From: Pseudeuparius sepicola
Lineage: Eukaryota; Arthropoda; Insecta; Coleoptera; Anthribidae
NCBI GenBank assembly: GCA_963920635.1
Contig: OY987303.1
Location: forward strand, 13,370,175-13,434,174
Length of the DNA: 64,000 nt
Reading direction: 5' to 3'
Below the pieces are notes generated by a model. That model searched no databases, was not told the DNA's origin, and saw only the letters and a list, made by a program, of their open reading frames with translations. Below are positions 35,800 to 46,869 of the stretch, piece after piece. Both the position numbers and the translations under genes were made by a program. The stretch's first letter is position 1, and each line of letters starts with the position of its first letter.

Positions 35800-36110
35800 A
35801 GCTTTTGTCCGCCCGCCTGCCCATGCCAGCTCAGCTAGAACGCATACCAAGGCCGGCAGCGCGACGAGCACGCTCGCCGAGCGGCCCGGCTCAACACTCG
35901 CCAGCGGATTATTTCGAAATAACAGGACATCTAGTCGGCTGCGACTTCCGGCGACCGTGCGCGGGGCTCGTAGCCGCGGCCTACTTCGGTGCGACGCGCG
36001 CTACGGGCGTTCCACGCCGCGCTACGCAGCCCGCTACGACGCGCGGAGGCGGCGGCGTGGCGGTCGCTGATCCGCGACCTTACGTCATAAACTAATCGGC
36101 TTATGGCTAC
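35800..36110. promoter_or_regulatory. CpG-rich island inside the Vsx intron
   Basis: About 300 bases of strongly GC- and CpG-rich DNA in an AT-rich intron, just after TATAAATAA (35790-35798) and ending at TTACGTCATAA (36079-36089). Open frames on the plus strand have arginine/alanine-rich composition expected from base content and match no family I know. It could be a promoter or first exon of an unrecognised transcript, or an enhancer of Vsx. No direct evidence for transcription. Confidence 0.35.
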
Positions 36111-36533
36111 GGAATGAGTTGGCGTCGTCGGAAGGACAAAGGAGGCGACTTTTGAGCGAATTTTTCGGTTTTCTATCGCGGTTAGGGCGATTCTGAGAGC
36201 ATACGCCGCGATTATTGCAGATAACCTGTTGATTTGTGGAAAAGGTCACGGTTAGGCGTAGGCCGGGCATAAGTGTGCGGCCTTGTAATATCGTCCTTGT
36301 CGATATTGTTTGCATGTTATACAAATCGTAAAAATGTGTGCAAATGTTTTTCAAGTGGCGTGTTCTGATTTTGGGACGAAAATATGCTAGGAAAATATGC
36401 CATATCGAACTAGAAAATTGGACTGGCTGATCACATAAATATATTGTATCGACAAGCAACTTTCACAAATAATGTCTATAACGTAATTTTTGTTTTGTTT
36501 TACCTATATTTTAGTTGGCATTTTGCACTTACG

Positions 36534-36767
36534 TAATATCACAGAGAAGACCAGAATACAGAGAGTCCATCTTGTCAAATATGTCAAATAGAGCCCAACT
36601 TTTACGTAATTTTTCACACACCCGATAAGACCGTATGAAGTAGACTTCGTTCTTTATTTATATTATAGACTAATTTAAAACTGAGAAAGAAGATCCATAG
36701 TTTATATAGGTAGTTGGGCTCCATTTGACATATTTGACAAGATGAACTGGTCTTCTCTGTGATAATA
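36534..36767. repeat. 234-bp palindrome
   Basis: Arms TAATATCACAGAGAAGACCA ... GTCAAATAGAGCCCAAC and GTTGGGCTCCATTTGAC ... TGGTCTTCTCTGTGATAATA mirror each other over about 65 bases, with a spacer of about 105 bases. Non-coding. Confidence 0.75.
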
Positions 36768-37725
36768 TACATAAAAAATATATAAACAAATTAGAAGTTT
36801 TAAAACATACACCTATCCAAATTAATCTTTGAAAATCGAAAATGCATAGTATGCCTTGACAAAAGCTTATTAGGCACTTATACACCTAAGTTTGTACCAG
36901 CTTTCCAGTTCAAAATAATATCGGGAACATTATTAAAAATTATCATTTCCTTTGACTTTTCCTTTTCGATTATTATTTTTAATAGAAATTTCCACCTTTC
37001 ACTGAGTACGACAGAAAAAGTGGATCAGAATTTTAAACGTTGTTGGCGTATGCCAAATTTCGAGTGCCTAATTAATTATCAAGGCAACTCAATAATTGAC
37101 TCCAAATTTGACATACTATCCACGATATTTAATTTGCCTTTAAATTTATTACATTGCTACTAAAGGATAATTTACATTTTTAAAATATATTTTGGACTCT
37201 CCAACTTCATAGAAATGTTTATTACCCTTACTAAAACTAATTTAATTTCCTAAAAGAAAATATATTCTTATCAAGGCAATCTGAACCTCGAAAACTTTGG
37301 TGTGAAAATACGTTCTTTTTCTTAGGGAAACTACAGATTTGACTTCTACATACAAGATAAAATTTGTTTAAAGTTAAAAGGTAATTGTCACAAAAATTCG
37401 AGTTCATTTGTGGTAATTCGTTTGAAGAGTGATCCTTTTACGTTATCTGTGGTTAAAGCATTTCTTTGATTTTACAAAGCTAATATGTAGTACCTACCTA
37501 CCAATAATTGTGTAGAGTAGGCTATGCAACAAAGTGTGGAAAATAGCTAACCATAGCTTACATTATGGCAATTATAATGCGAACGCCGTTATTCTTTGAT
37601 TACATTAGCAGCGAGTAGCCATAACATTGACGCAAATATGATAACTAATTATTGTACCATTGCAAGAATGCGAGAAGAAAATAATGTGTCAGGCATTCTT
37701 ACGCTAATCAGAAATAATCCACGTT

Positions 37726-37766
37726 CTCGAAAGTATGTCAGACGAAAAAGCCGACATACTTTCGAG
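37726..37766. repeat. 41-bp perfect hairpin without direct repeats
   Basis: Arms CTCGAAAGTATGTC (37726-37739) and GACATACTTTCGAG (37753-37766) with a 13-nt loop. The flanks (CCACGTT and CAGAGAT) do not match, unlike microhairpins A-D. Confidence 0.65.
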
Positions 37767-38639
37767 CAGAGATAAACAGCTGCAAGCTATAAGCCCCAAC
37801 CTTTTAGTATAAAAGATCAATTACAAACCACGGGAGCTTTAAAAAACAGGAATTAAATTAAAATAAGAGAGGCTCTTGATTGTTATCAACGTAAAGGTTT
37901 ATGGAAATCAACAAATTGTTATAATAAGTGCTGAAAAAGTCAAAATATAGGTGACGTTGCCGTGGTTAAAAAAATAGTTTTATTATCCTCATACCCATGA
38001 TCTCTGAAAAAATATATAACAAGAGATCGAAAAAAATTATCCCCAAAAATATTATTTTAGCACATCCAGAAATAGTGACTGCTAAGTGTAGAAAGCTTAG
38101 AATGAAAGCTTAAAATGATTTCGATATATTTAGCAACAGCAACGCCCATTTTTATATCCTCATATTATCCTCGCCCATTTATATCGTCAACATTTCTTTT
38201 CGATTTATATAAATTTTTCGGTAACTTTTTTGGAAAAATGCCTAAAATCTTCTGCGGTAAAACTCTTTAAAAATTTTTTTTAAATAAAATATCTTTTTGC
38301 TTCCATCTGGAGAATTTTTTAAGGTAAATGTAAAGTTAGTTGAACTATTACTGCTTAACTACATTTTAATGTTCCTGAGAAATACTTAAGCTTTATCGGT
38401 TGCTGATAAAATGTGACTACTTCATTTGAATTTAAATCACTGTCTTCCTAACTCATTGTCTTGAACTTGTTGCCATAAATTTGTAATAATATCCATATTT
38501 GATATGTGCCTGTAAACACTGTAAACTGTCAGTTCTACCTAATAAAAAATCTCTCTCCTATTCTCCTCTATTCCTAAATTAAACCTCATTCGCTTCGTAC
38601 AATAATTAAACCCTGTAACCTTTTACATAAGTATCAGGG

Positions 38640-38900
38640 CCACGTAACTGCTACGCGATGTGCTACGCGCTACGCGTTTCTAAATCAAGAGTGTCGTGGG
38701 GTATCGTGCCTCGTGCCGTTCTCTGGACAATATTTCATCCGAAAGCAACCTATGGTTGAACACGGCTTTCGAACATGCAGCGCCATCGTTGAGAGACCCG
38801 GGCATCTTCCACATAGCGCTCGATATGCACTCGTCTCAAAGCGTTGGCGCGCGCTTGTCGTTGCACATGATTCCGCTAGAGGGCGGTAACTGTTAAAGAA
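38640..38900. other. GC-enriched segment with GCTACGCG repeats
   Basis: Three close copies of a CTACGCG core at 38650-38671, followed by 200 bases of mixed, GC-enriched sequence ending in CGCTAGAGGGCGG. No protein family recognised in any frame. Could be an old transposon or a regulatory island. Confidence 0.3.
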
Positions 38901-39116
38901 TGGAGCGAGCGAGAATTTTACAAGGCGAGAAATAGGGCACAATATTTGCAGAGGGGTAGATGCAAACTTATCTATCTAATATATCTAATTCTAATCATTG
39001 GAATATTGACGAAAGTGAGATTTTTGAGCACAGGATTTGAATTTATGAGTCGGATTGGAGTCACAGCGACAACTCAGTCACAGGAAGGTCCAGTCAGTAG
39101 AGCCAGTAGGTAAATA

Positions 39117-40473
39117 GGCCAGGGAAAAAAGAATTTGACCTAGAAAAAAATATTAACTGCAATTTTGTTTTACCATATCAAAGTTATAAGTAAATACGTT
39201 GGTAGAAACCAAAAATTAAACATTTTGAAAAAAACGGAACCTTGAGTTACCTCAAAAAACAATTATTTTTCGTTAGAAATTTCGAGCAAAAATGTTAACC
39301 GGATTTTTTTAGACTCTTTAGGTAACAAAACTTCCCTTGCTAACATATATTGAGAAATTAAACATTTTTAAGATAAGTAACTTAGATCGACAAAGAGGGA
39401 TAAAAATCGGATAATTTTCTATTTCGGCAAAAGCAAAAATATTCTACGTTTTTATTGCAGATGATCATTCCCTTTTACAAATAGAATGTAACTTATACAA
39501 AATTAAACATTTATCTGAGCCGCATGTACGTCAGCTGTCACTTCTCATTGGTCTAGACTAGGAAAAAATATTAACTGTTTTTTTTTTGTTTAACTTTTTA
39601 CAATATAACTATATTGAATCATATATAGCGAAATTAAACATTTATTTACGGCGCATATAGGTCAACTGTCACTTGTCATTTCTTTAGGAAAGCAAAAATA
39701 TTAACTGTGTTTTTGTTTAACTTTTTACAATATAACTATATTAAATCACATATAGAAATTAAACATTTATTTAAAGCGCATGTAGGTCAACTGTCATTTG
39801 TCATTTCAAAATACTTTCGTTACCAATTTTTGTTTAATTTCAAGAAATTTAACAAGACAAAAGCCTGGTTCATGCAGCAACTTTATCTTTTAAATTTTCT
39901 TTATCTTTAAGAAATATTAAATGTCATTGGTCAGTTCAAATCAAGGGACAAATGTCATTGGTTATTTCTTAAAGATAAAGTAAAATTAGAACCAGGCTTT
40001 AGTATCCACTTACAAAGTTTAACAAAAATCAGCCAGTTAATAATTTTGCTCTTAAAGACAGCTTCAAATTTCTTTAAAATGCGATTTCCGGCGAAACAAT
40101 ATGTTTAATTTCAGAACTTTTAAATGTAATTATAAATAATAAAAACGCAGTTAATATTTTTGCCCAACAAAATATTACGCAAAATGTCATTTTTACATCA
40201 TTCGGATACTTGCGCAAACGTAATCTGTTTAATTTATAAATCTCGACTTTATATACCTTACTTACTAATAAATGCAGCAGTTAATATTTTTGCCGTCTTT
40301 ATTATAAGATAATGTAGGTATTTTTCTAAAAAACGCCCACACGCGTATATTTATTTTGTATAAAAAAACAATTCTGGCGTTCATTTATTACCAATATTTT
40401 GTGATGGCATTATAAAAATGCGGTTATGAATTTTGTCTAGGTTTCGTTATTTTTTACCGTAATTTCCCTGGCC
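39117..40473. mobile_element. GGCCAGGGAAA-ended element with subterminal repeats
   Basis: 11-bp perfect terminal inverted repeats, GGCCAGGGAAA and TTTCCCTGGCC, extend imperfectly to about 45 bp; TA lies outside each end. The motif AAATATTAACTG occurs at about 39149, 39565 and 39695 in one orientation and as CAGTTAATATT at about 40148 and 40272 in the other. A 126-130-bp tandem unit containing GTCAACTGTCA(C/T)TTGTCATT repeats at about 39520, 39651 and 39779. No transposase. Subterminal repeat arrays are typical of transposase-binding regions of DNA transposons; the superfamily is unknown. Confidence 0.7.
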
Positions 40474-41244
40474 TAAAAGATAAGATCAGGCTATTGCGAT
40501 ATTATTTTAGTTACTTATTGATATTGATGACATTGTTTTGAGAACCTCAGTACCTAAGTTTCCTGGTCATTAGGTTTTCTTTATTTCAAAAATGTAAAAC
40601 GCTACAACATTGAATAACCATAATTGACGAAAATTTGAGAAGTATAAGTTTTCAAAAAATATATTAAATAGATTCAGATTTAGCGACAATAAATATGTTC
40701 AACATTTAATCCCCAAAACCTAATTTAACGAAAAAAGCAGCCAATTTTTAAAGTAAAATGCAAGACGAAATATTAAAATATTTATTAAAAAGTTATGAGT
40801 CTGGAGTCTACATATTAAAAAATGGGTGCACCTGTGAAGTCATTGGACGGTAATGTTTGCCACCTTATAACCATTAAGAGGTAATTTGTCTAAGGGAACT
40901 ATCTTTTTCTGAACTATCGCGAACACCTCCCTCGCAGAACAACTCTTTTTGTATAAAATAATACAGATAATTTTTCTAACTTAAAATATCTCCAGAAGAA
41001 GAAGAAGTTTTTTTGTTTTGTTTGTTCCTTGTAGGTATTAATAGATCTGTACACTAGAAATGAAAATTAGTTAGATTTAATTATCTAGCTTGTAATTATT
41101 GCATTCACTATTATTAATTACAATTAATTGTAATAATAATAAATACATTAAATACTTTATTGGCTATGGATTGTAAGATTCAATATTATAGTCGACAGTA
41201 TATATTAAAAGTAGAATTAATATGACCAATGGTCTTGTGGGGTT
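40474..41244. other. Intronic non-coding DNA
   Basis: No gene recognised. Confidence 0.4.
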
Positions 41245-41377
41245 TGTTACTGTTACTGGTATTTAGTTTTAGGATTATTGAGATGAAGTATTGTCAACTA
41301 GACAAAATAAAAAAAGAATTTTATTTATTCAAAGCTATTTTATATTTATATGTAGCAAACGCTATAATTGGTGACCC

Positions 41378-41668
41378 ATGCCAACGTTTTTAACTAATTT
41401 GAACAAAGAACAGTTATGCAAAACCTTGGAATTCTTTGAACTTCGACCTGGAGGTTCTATCAACGACATCAGGCTGACTGTAGAGGCCGAAGTTAAGGAT
41501 ATATATCCAGAAGGGGGGAGGGAGAATCCTCACGATTTTAACTTCACTGACATTCTGAAGAAGATACAAGAAACCGAAAAAAAAACCCTAAAGGAACATC
41601 AAATCACAACACAAAAAAGAATTACTTTGTTTACGATTAACTCTCTACATGTACTCACGTTTTTATAA
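41378..41668 (+). pseudogene. gag N-terminal fragment of a gypsy-type element
   Basis: A 96-codon frame starting shortly after the putative primer binding site. The first 50 residues (LNKEQLCKTLEFFELRPGGS) resemble the SAP-like N-terminus seen in insect gypsy gag proteins. After about residue 85 the frame runs into sequence that in another frame belongs to integrase, so the C-terminal residues are an artefact of the internal deletion. No capsid, zinc knuckle or protease remains. Confidence 0.6.
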
Positions 41669-41850
41669 GAGTTGATAGAATAAAAGGGCCCCTAGAACGC
41701 CCTTATCATGGTCCACATAAAGTCTTGGAAAGAAGAAATAAACTGTTCAAAATTTTAGTGAATGAAAACAACAATTACAGTAGACAGATTAAAACCAGCA
41801 TTTGTAGATGATTGTTTGGAAACACCAATTATAAAGAAAAATTTGTTACC
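41651..41850 (+). pseudogene. Integrase C-terminal fragment of a gypsy-type element
   Basis: In frame from 41651 the sequence shows HVFIRVD followed by a YHGPHKVLERR block, the conserved C-terminal domain after the gypsy integrase core. A one-base frame change near 41775 is needed to reach the typical DRLKPAF ending. The catalytic core, reverse transcriptase and RNase H are all missing. It ends at the second LTR. Confidence 0.7.
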
Positions 41851-41972
41851 CTACCTGGACTGGTATTTAGTTTTAGGATTATTGAGATGAAGTATTGTCA
41901 ACTATAGACAAAATAAAAAAAGAATTTTATTTATTCAAAGCTATTTTATATTTTTATATAGCAAACGCTATA

Positions 41973-43300
41973 GTCCCTTCCCTACCACTGCAACCACAGA
42001 TGGAAACTGGAACTAACCAATATGATTTGAGCAACACATTCCAAAGGTGGCTATAATGTTCTATAATAAAAACGTTCGTACCTACTTACTTATTTTTAAA
42101 TATTTTAAGCTATACCTATCAGCAAATAATATTTTCTCTATACTCGCCCACCAAAATTTATCATTCATTATTATAGGTACCTTATCGCCACCCTTAAAAT
42201 AGTTCAGAATAATATCAAAAATCTAAGGAAGCTATAACACGTTTTGCATGTCATAAATGGATCATCCCTACGCCAAAAAGTATTATTTGAGATTGTCCTC
42301 TATTTTGTCATCAGATAATGGCTCCCGCTTATTACATAGGTCTTAATTCAGGGTGATTCAGTCATGATGTAAAAATTTTTAACAACAGTTAGAAAAAAAT
42401 AGCTTAATATGAATCCGAAATTAAAAAAAATTTTGAGGTCAACCAAGAAAAAATAAAAAATATTTTCTGAATTGCATTAACTTGTGCGCAGTTGCCAATT
42501 GCACAACATATCGTAAATTTACTTGTTTTTTTATTTGTTCACAGAAATTATTTCAAAAGTGTAGAAATTCTGAGAAAATCCTAAAAGGTCGATATTTGTT
42601 TGTGGTTTTTAAATTTTCAGTGAAACATTTTTCTGTTGTGGCGATAAAAACGTCATGGTCTAACCTAATTTATTACCTTTTTGACTCGCTTTTTGATTTT
42701 TTAATGTAAATCCTTTTCTTCTTGCGTAAAAAATATCATTATAATGTCCAAAAATGTATTGAGAATTAACACTGTGCACAAAATGCCACCAGTAACTTGA
42801 CCACACAGATTAAAGGCACAAGTTTATTCTGTTGGTGAGCGTCAGATCTTAGCATTTCCTAGCCCGCGGGTATTTATGATAGGATACTTCCGTAAGATTG
42901 TAGCAATTTTCTCGTGCAGCAGGCGGATTCTACCCGCGCCGTCGCCTGTCGTACACGGAATGTGGGAGCACGAGCATGGTCAGGATGGTATCCAAGAATT
43001 TGGCGGTAGTACGGTAGCAGCGGTTCACAGCGCCGATCCACGGGAAGGGTAGGTACAGAGGCGCGTCCGCTACTGTGTGGTTAAAATGTTTTACATCACG
43101 ACTGTACTGTATAAGTGCTCACAGCGAAAGAGTACGCCTGCGGCGAGGAAAGTAAGTGGGGTGGATTGTTTCATTAGATTTTTTTATAGACTAATATAGC
43201 ATCGATTTTTTGTTTCGCGGACAGCGACCGGCGAGCCCGCGAGGGAGGAGGGGGTAAGGCTGTCCTGGCGGCTCTTACTTGGTGCGTGCCTAGGCATTAC
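41973..43300. other. Intronic DNA next to the Vsx homeobox exon
   Basis: AT-rich to about 42840, with a transposon-end-like CAGGGTGATTCAG near 42350. From 42840 to 43300 G+C content rises towards the exon; this part may include conserved intronic sequence but no recognisable coding. Retention of the intron would add only two codons (Asn, Ala) before a stop at 43291-43293. Confidence 0.45.
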
Positions 43301-43475
43301 CTAGCAGCCAGGGGGCCACGCACTCGTTCTCCTTCGCGCTCTTCAGGATCGTCTCGGGCAGGGGCAGCGAGTGGCGGACCATCGCCCCGTACAGCCCGTA
43401 CTCCGCCATGATGGTGCTGCGGCCCCAGCACTTCTCCGTCTTGCGCCACTTGGCCCTCCTGTTCTGGAACCACAC
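43301..43475 (-). CDS. Vsx: Vsx homeobox protein, homeodomain end and CVC-domain exon
   Basis: An internal exon of 175 bases (58 codons plus one base). On the minus strand the acceptor is TTTGTTCCAG (AG at 43477-43476) and the donor CTAG-GTAATG follows 43301. It encodes homeodomain residues 47-60 beginning [12 protein letters not shown], including Gln50 and Asn51 of the recognition helix. The CVC domain follows: [20 protein letters not shown], then [15 protein letters not shown] and WLLG. The CVC domain directly after the homeodomain identifies the Vsx/Chx10 class. The intron between homeodomain residues 46 and 47 is the usual position in paired-like genes. The preceding exon was searched for on the minus strand up to base 64000 and not found. 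Confidence 0.96.
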
Positions 43476-44170
43476 CTGGAACAAAGGAGGAACCTACGTC
43501 ACATTTTGTGGATCGGCTTGGTGGTTGTAAATCTACCTACTGCTGTGACTGTGACAGAATGTTACATTGAGAACTTCCCTACAAAATAGAGTTGAAATTG
43601 CACAAAAATCTTACTTAAGTAAACCTGCTACAAACTCTACCAGCGCCAGCACCGAAATATCTTCTGTCCTAAACGATTTAAACCTAAATTTAAATTCAGA
43701 ATGTCATACAACTAATAACAATTCAACTGTACTTTCTATCAATTTTGGTCATTATTGTAATATTTCTAACATAAACATTAATAAACCGAAAATGAATGAT
43801 GCAAATTAATATTAATAACTAAATTTGTAGTTACTTAATGTAATTATTAAATAAACAGTGAATGGTTGTATTCTTGCATCTCTTGCGTCTAGTTTTGAGA
43901 TTTAATTTAAAGCAGAGCTACGGCCATGATAAGCCCAATGACGTCAGAACCTAAAGACCGAGGCCTGCGATAAAGACAGGCCATGGCGCACAAAAATCAC
44001 TTGACCATCTTAGTCCGACGTTACATGTCATTTGTCTCATAACTGAAAGCGGCAGCTTGGGTTTTGAGAAGTTTTAAATGTTTAAAGTGTTTTTAAACGT
44101 ATTAGTTTATATTTTAGAAACAAGTTTGTGTCTAGTGCGCGTGTGTCCTGGCGAAGGGGAACCGCCCAGG

Positions 44171-44499
44171 TGTTATTATGGCCTCTGGGTGGGAGCCATG
44201 CAGTCCAGGAGTATTGGCGCCGCTCGTGCCGACGCGTGAGCGCTGTATAAGGGGAATTCTCCCCCCGGAATGGACAGTGGACAGTGGAGCCTGAGACAAA
44301 GACGGGTGAACTGCTTACGGGAGATCCGCGAGTTCAGAGCACGTTCGGGTTTGTGTATTTTGTATTCATCATTCACTTTGTACGAAATAAATCAGTGTTG
44401 TAACGTACTCGAGGATTTTCGTTGTCGACCTACGCCCTGATTCGGTTCCTATTCGGCCTTTCACGCTGCCGATCAACTGGGACCGCGTCAATATTTACA
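44171..44499 (+). repeat. Possible solo LTR
   Basis: GC-rich segment that starts TGTTATTATGG and ends ATTTACA, with TATAAGG at 44246-44252 and AATAAA at 44386-44391 followed by a GT-rich stretch. That order (TATA, then poly(A) signal, then U5-like tail) is what an LTR shows. No coding region or second copy lies in the window and the flanks are not duplicated, so a promoter-like island or non-coding first exon is a reasonable alternative. Confidence 0.35.
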
Positions 44500-45131
44500 G
44501 TATACTGAGGTTAGTTTTCATTTTTATTTCGTAAAAAATAACCTAAATGCCAAATATTGGGTCCGTTTATATTATATTTATACATATTGCAAAAGCCAGG
44601 AAGAAAATGTCACCATAACAACATTTATTTGCTTTGCATCGGGATGAAAATTTGCGCCAAAAATAGATTCGTCAAATTCCAACTGAGATTTAATTTCTAA
44701 AAAACCCTTAAGTATGTGTGGCTAACACATTTTCAAGAAAGTGAAACAATTAAAGTAGACAAATGTGTTGTGGGAGGAAAATACCTATAGAGAATATCAC
44801 CTAAGCTAAAGGAAGGTGCTGTCCCAACAATTTTTGAGAATGTGCCAAAATATTTGAGTGCAGTGCCGTTTAACTGTCAGCCCAAAACACCTTAGGCAGG
44901 TTGAAAATTTTGAAAAAACAATTAGAGAAAGCCTGGATGCACAAAACAAATAAAGTAATAGATGAAAGAAAACTCGCCAAATTGTTACGAAATTTGTTTT
45001 TTCTACTTATCTCCAAAAATGCCTTTTATTATATAGGACTAAGTTGGTCACGTGACTATGCTATTATGCGTTAGCGTCATGGCCTGTCTTTATCGTTGGC
45101 CTCGCTATAGACAGGTTTGTTTTAATAAAGG

Positions 45132-45157
45132 CACAGACCTATGTATATAGGTCTGTG
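45132..45157. repeat. 26-bp microhairpin B with 7-bp direct repeats
   Basis: Arms CACAGACCTAT (45132-45142) and ATAGGTCTGTG (45147-45157) around GTAT form a perfect 11-bp stem. ATAAAGG flanks it exactly on both sides (45125-45131 and 45158-45164). Its ends match those of microhairpin A (CACAGAC ... GTCTGTG). Confidence 0.8.
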
Positions 45158-45469
45158 ATAAAGGCCTGACGCCCAGAACTAATCACAGTCTAAGCTGTCC
45201 ATTAAAAAGGCAAAGATATTTTCAGGAGGTACAGTGGCCCCTGAAAACTTTATCCGCAGTGACTAAGTCGAAAAAGATTCTTAAATAATAGGGTCGTGAG
45301 GCAGGGAAATCGCGATGGAAAGCGAGAGAAAGGTCTAGCTATGAGTTTTAAGACACTTCCAAAGAGAAAATTTCGGCAGATATTAAGCTTTTTTCACGAG
45401 AGAAATCGGTTCGTTTTTATGTGTCATTCTCCTACGTCAAAAATTATTCCGAACATGTCGCGAGATTGT

Positions 45470-45600
45470 CAGAAATAGCCCGTTTTTTTGTCGAGCCGTA
45501 GCGAAGTTATTTCGGCTCTGGGCTCTGGGGCCGGTAACGCCAGACCTTCCCCCGAGTCTTCAGGTGAGGTTCCTATAATTCCGGCACCCCCAAAAAATCG
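45470..45600. repeat. Dispersed repeat module, copy 1
   Basis: It shares about 130 bases with the reverse complement of 51520-51665: GTCAGAAAT(A/T)GCCC, AAGTTATTTCGGCTC, GGGCTCTGGGG, AGTCTTCAGGTGAGG. A 6-bp stem GAGCCG/CGGCTC lies at 45493-45498 and 45513-45518. Function and full extent unknown. Confidence 0.65.
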
Positions 45601-45835
45601 TTAAATAAGGATATCCAAGAGAGGTTCCGGAGGCATATCACTGGGACGGTCAATAACTAAGTACATGGTTGATGGTTGAATTTCTATCCTTGTTTTTAGA
45701 GTAATATGGATGGATGTATTTAATCTTGGAGACAAAACAAAAAGCATTTTATGAATGGGGCGCCACGTCTATAGGTTCTGATGTCATTGGGATATAGGGG
45801 AGACCATGATTTTGTTGTATCATGGGGGAGACTAG

Positions 45836-46690
45836 GCAACAGCGAGACACTTTTTTTTTCTATTTATGATAACGCGAAATTCGAATAATTTTTTTAAATT
45901 ATTTTTTTAGCAATTTGTTTCTATGTGATTCCCAAACCTATAAGTATGAAAAGCAGCATAGTCATACTTTTGTCCTTTAAAGGTCTAAAGTAAATTGAAA
46001 TGTATACTTGACATTTGTCTCCCTGTTACCCAGGGGTGGGGAACAGTGAGACACTATATGGAAGTAACTGTTTACTTTTAGTTGAAGAGGTAAGTATACA
46101 CAGAATATATGCAATTTGATGGGTTTATATCTGAAACTAAATTGAAAACCTTCTCATTTTAAACACATTATAAGTATACAAATGTAAGCAATATTTATCT
46201 ATTATATGGGGAACAGTGAGACATACCTATGGGTGGTACCTAATACGTCTCACTGTTCCCCTGATGACATTGTCTCACTGTTACCCATGGTATTGTGAAA
46301 TGAAAATATGATAACAATACTAATCTCAAATATTATTTTTAAATTTTAACTGTACCAAACACCTTTCAACACTATGGGATACAGCCTCCCAATTTAATAA
46401 AAAGCCCGTCGCAGTTTTCTGACAGTTCCTGCAGAAGCTTAATCCAACCGTTAAAAATTAGAATTTGCGTGCAATCTTCACAGCAACATCACAACTTCTA
46501 AACTGAATGGGTGGGAACAGTGAAAGTAGTGGAGAAGGCTGACCTTGGGTCTTGCCATTATGCACACCTAGTGTCATCTATGAGCTATTTTTATAGGAGC
46601 AGGGATATTTTGAATGTCTCATTGTTACCCATGTCTCACTGTTACCGTTGATTGAGGATTCCTCCATCGACGCTGTTACCCAGGTTCCCT
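45836..46690. repeat. Cluster of GGGAACAGTGAGACA motifs in both orientations
   Basis: At least eight copies of a motif close to GGGTAACAGTGAGACA occur within about 850 bases: forward near 45832, 46034, 46211 and 46509, and inverse (TGTCTCACTGTTACCC) near 46017, 46246, 46271, 46616 and 46632. Spacing is irregular and the DNA between is AT-rich and unrelated, so this is not a simple tandem array. Confidence 0.7.
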
Positions 46691-46869
46691 TACATATTTT
46701 AGAAAAAGTACAAAGTGGTGGCGGTACCACTTCAATATGGCAGCAATTCACCAATCTATTCTTCTTAATGACTTTGGTTGCAATGAATTTCTGGTATATG
46801 GGCAAGAAGAATCGATGGATATTATAAACTGGCTCTTTAGTTATTGGAAGATTGATCATAAAAATTATC

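Larger units (their letters stand above)
41245..41972 (+). mobile_element. Internally deleted gypsy-type LTR retrotransposon
   Basis: Two direct repeats (about 41245-41366 and 41844-41972) start TGTTAC and share TTTAGTTTTAGGATTATTGA ... GCAAACGCTATA; they are read as short LTRs. TTGGTGACCC directly after the first fits a primer binding site. Between them remain only the start of gag and the end of pol, so nearly all coding capacity is lost. No clear 4-6 bp target duplication was identified. Confidence 0.75.
24276..43300 (-). other. Vsx: 19.0-kb Vsx intron filled with repeats
   Basis: It is bounded by a GTAATG donor directly after 43301 and a TTCCAG acceptor before 24275, in phase 1. Since the CVC sequence reads continuously across the junction, no further coding exon is needed in between. 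It contains a Tc1-type relic, palindromic elements, a gypsy derivative and GC-rich islands described separately. Confidence 0.85.
43936..45180. repeat. Foldback element enclosing an LTR-like segment
   Basis: The left arm, read in reverse, has GGACTAAGATGGTCA ... CCATGGCCTGTCTTTATCG and matches the right arm GGACTAAGTTGGTCA ... TCATGGCCTGTCTTTATCG (about 45042-45090). The arms are about 100-130 bases, diverged, and separated by about 1 kb containing the segment 44171-44499. The right arm holds microhairpin B; the left arm has the target without it (43950-43956). Confidence 0.65.

Noticed and set aside
35768..36095. Overlapping arginine-rich frames in the CpG island
   Set aside because: Two frames are open at once and composition is dictated by CG-rich codons; not reported as proteins.
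36085..36459. 124-codon minus-strand frame next to the CpG island
   Set aside because: No recognisable family, no splice or start context, ordinary AT-rich composition for most of its length.
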